From Holophagaceae bacterium (lineage in GTDB: Bacteria > Acidobacteriota > Holophagae > Holophagales > Holophagaceae), in assembly GCA_025350765.1 (NCBI GenBank), contig JANXXC010000019.1:1-32138 (forward strand): a DNA stretch of 32,138 bases, given 5' to 3'. Of this stretch, positions 30,928 through 32,138 are shown one piece after another. How positions within the stretch are numbered: the stretch's first letter is position 1; the number at the start of each line of letters is the position of its first letter. The position numbers were made by a program, and so were the translations under genes. Under the pieces are notes generated by a model. That model made no database searches. It worked only from the letters and a program-made list of their open reading frames with translations, and was not told the origin of the DNA.

Positions 30928-32138
30928 ATGCCCAGTATCGACATCAGCTCCCAGACCGGAAAGGATTTCTCCGGCGATGTGCTCATTGTCCCGGTGTTTT
31001 CTGGCCGCGAGCGACACCGCCTGCCTTTGGCCATCAGCAAGGTGGTGCGCCAGGTCATGGACGAGGGTGATTTCAAGGCCGACTACCTGGAGGTGGTGCC
31101 CCTCCATCATCCAAACGGAGTGAAGGATAGCCGCTGGATGATTTTGGTAGGGCTGGGGGAAGAAGAGGCCCTAACCCTTAACAAAATCCGCAAGGCCGTG
31201 GGAATCGCTGGGCGCCAGGCCATCAAAAAGCGCTGGTCCACCATCGGCGTGGTGGCGCCGTCGACCTCCGTATTGGGCCATGACGAAGTCCAAGAATCGG
31301 TGCTGGAGGGCATCTTGCTGGCGGACTATGACCAGGTGACCTTCAAGGGCGACAAAGCCGAGGCCAAGCGCTTCAAGAGCATCGAGATTTTTACCAACGG
31401 GGACGACACCCGCAAAGCCCGCCGTCGGCAGTCCCAGATCGAAGCGGGCGTGGGCGCTTGCCACCGCGTGCGCGATCTGGCCAACACACCCGCTGGAGAT
31501 CTCTCCCCCGAGATCTTCGCCGCCGAAGCAATGAAACTCGCCAAGCTGCACAAGCTCCATTGCGAGGTGCTGGACGTGCCCGCCCTCGAAAAGGGGAATT
31601 TCAACTGCGTGTTGGGCGTCGGCAAAGGTTCCGCCCGTCCGCCCCGGGTGGTGAAGCTGGACTACACGCCCAAAGAGAAAGCGAAGAAACACATCGTCCT
31701 GGTGGGCAAAGGCGTGTGCTTTGATTCCGGCGGCCTTTCCCTCAAGGACGCCTCGAGCATGGAGACCATGAAGGACGACATGACCGGCGCGGCCATCGTG
31801 CTGGCCACGCTGGTGGCCTGCGCGCAGCTGGACGCTCCCGTGAAGGTGACGGGGCTCATGGGGCTCGTGGAGAACATGACCGGTGGCGATGCCTACAAGC
31901 CCGGTGACGTTCTGCGTAGCCGCAAGGGCAAGACGATCGAAGTGCTCAACACCGACGCCGAAGGCAGGCTGGTGCTTGCGGATCTGTTGGACTGGGCCTC
32001 AGAAATGAAGCCTGACCACATCGTGGATCTGGCGACCCTCACCGGGGCCGCGCTCGTCGCCATGGGTGACGGGGTGAACGCCATCATGGGCACCGACCAG
32101 AAGCTCGTGGAGCGCTTGCTGGATGGCGGCAATGCCAC
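30928..32138 (+). CDS. pepA: Leucyl aminopeptidase (M17), cut by the window end
   Basis: Cytosolic dimetal exopeptidase that removes N-terminal residues. About 403 residues are visible and the frame stays open to the last base; the family is ~480-500 long, so roughly 90 residues are missing. Metal and catalytic residues are present: K261 and D266 in GKGVCFDSGG, D284 in KDDMTGAA, and D343 and E345 in NTDAEGR. LANTPAGDLSPE marks the start of the catalytic domain, after an N-terminal ~170-residue domain. GGAGG lies five bases before the ATG. It diverges from pabB across a 122-base gap in which I see no convincing promoter. Confidence 0.95.
   Translation, partial: MPSIDISSQTGKDFSGDVLIVPVFSGRERHRLPLAISKVVRQVMDEGDFKADYLEVVPLHHPNGVKDSRWMILVGLGEEEALTLNKIRKAVGIAGRQAIKKRWSTIGVVAPSTSVLGHDEVQESVLEGILLADYDQVTFKGDKAEAKRFKSIEIFTNGDDTRKARRRQSQIEAGVGACHRVRDLANTPAGDLSPEIFAAEAMKLAKLHKLHCEVLDVPALEKGNFNCVLGVGKGSARPPRVVKLDYTPKEKAKKHIVLVGKGVCFDSGGLSLKDASSMETMKDDMTGAAIVLATLVACAQLDAPVKVTGLMGLVENMTGGDAYKPGDVLRSRKGKTIEVLNTDAEGRLVLADLLDWASEMKPDHIVDLATLTGAALVAMGDGVNAIMGTDQKLVERLLDGGNA

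Overview
The window is a GC-rich bacterial chromosome segment of ordinary housekeeping character. It holds 28 protein genes that I accept, one of them cut by the right edge, plus intergenic repeats and one clear riboswitch. No rRNA, tRNA, CRISPR array, transposase or phage gene was found. There is no taxonomic marker. The combination of a large secreted Asp-box (BNR/sortilin-like) protein, a large secreted M14 peptidase and a DUF5939-type adenylate cyclase suggests Acidobacteriota, perhaps Holophagae-like. This is an inference; Myxococcota-like or other GC-rich Gram-negatives are not excluded.

Layout. (1) 5-4120, minus: murC followed by a secreted M14 peptidase. (2) 4229-5119, plus: a secreted protein of unknown function, ended by a UUCG bidirectional terminator shared with a convergent minus operon at 5180-7490 (RluA-type pseudouridine synthase, small membrane-anchored protein, lipid kinase). 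(3) 7501-9051: a long inverted repeat and then a class III adenylate cyclase. (4) 9052-10488: a repeat-flanked VOC-cupin fusion gene. (5) 10583-11637: cysK with promoter and terminator. (6) 11619-14594, minus: Asp-box secreted protein. (7) 14607-15133: a gene-free mosaic of nested inverted repeats. (8) 15177-16986: smpB, a membrane protein and arfB, so two ribosome-rescue factors lie close together. (9) 17021-22582, plus: Hpt protein, aldehyde dehydrogenase, two small proteins, pta, purN and ackA, mostly overlapping or closely spaced. Pta and AckA interconvert acetyl-CoA and acetate. (10) 22728-24277: an S-adenosylhomocysteine riboswitch in front of ahcY. (11) 24302-28995: dapF diverging from nnr-tsaE-rmuC, then an HNH nuclease gene. 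(12) 29002-32138: a DUF6265-like secreted protein and pabB on minus, diverging from pepA, which runs off the end.

Themes. The best-supported regulatory element is the SAH riboswitch, with a visible competing hairpin and a sequestered Shine-Dalgarno. A second pattern is that several genes lacking a Shine-Dalgarno (rlu, cyclase, smpB, dapF, nnr, and more weakly 18764 and arfB) carry an xAnnnT hexamer, usually TAnnnT, six or seven bases before the start codon. That is what leaderless transcripts would produce. Genes with good Shine-Dalgarno sequences (cysK, pepA, ahcY, the Asp-box gene, ackA) do not show it. The gene-poor gaps at 9170-9265, 14607-15133 and 22583-22690 hold short repeat words that look like dispersed intergenic repeats.
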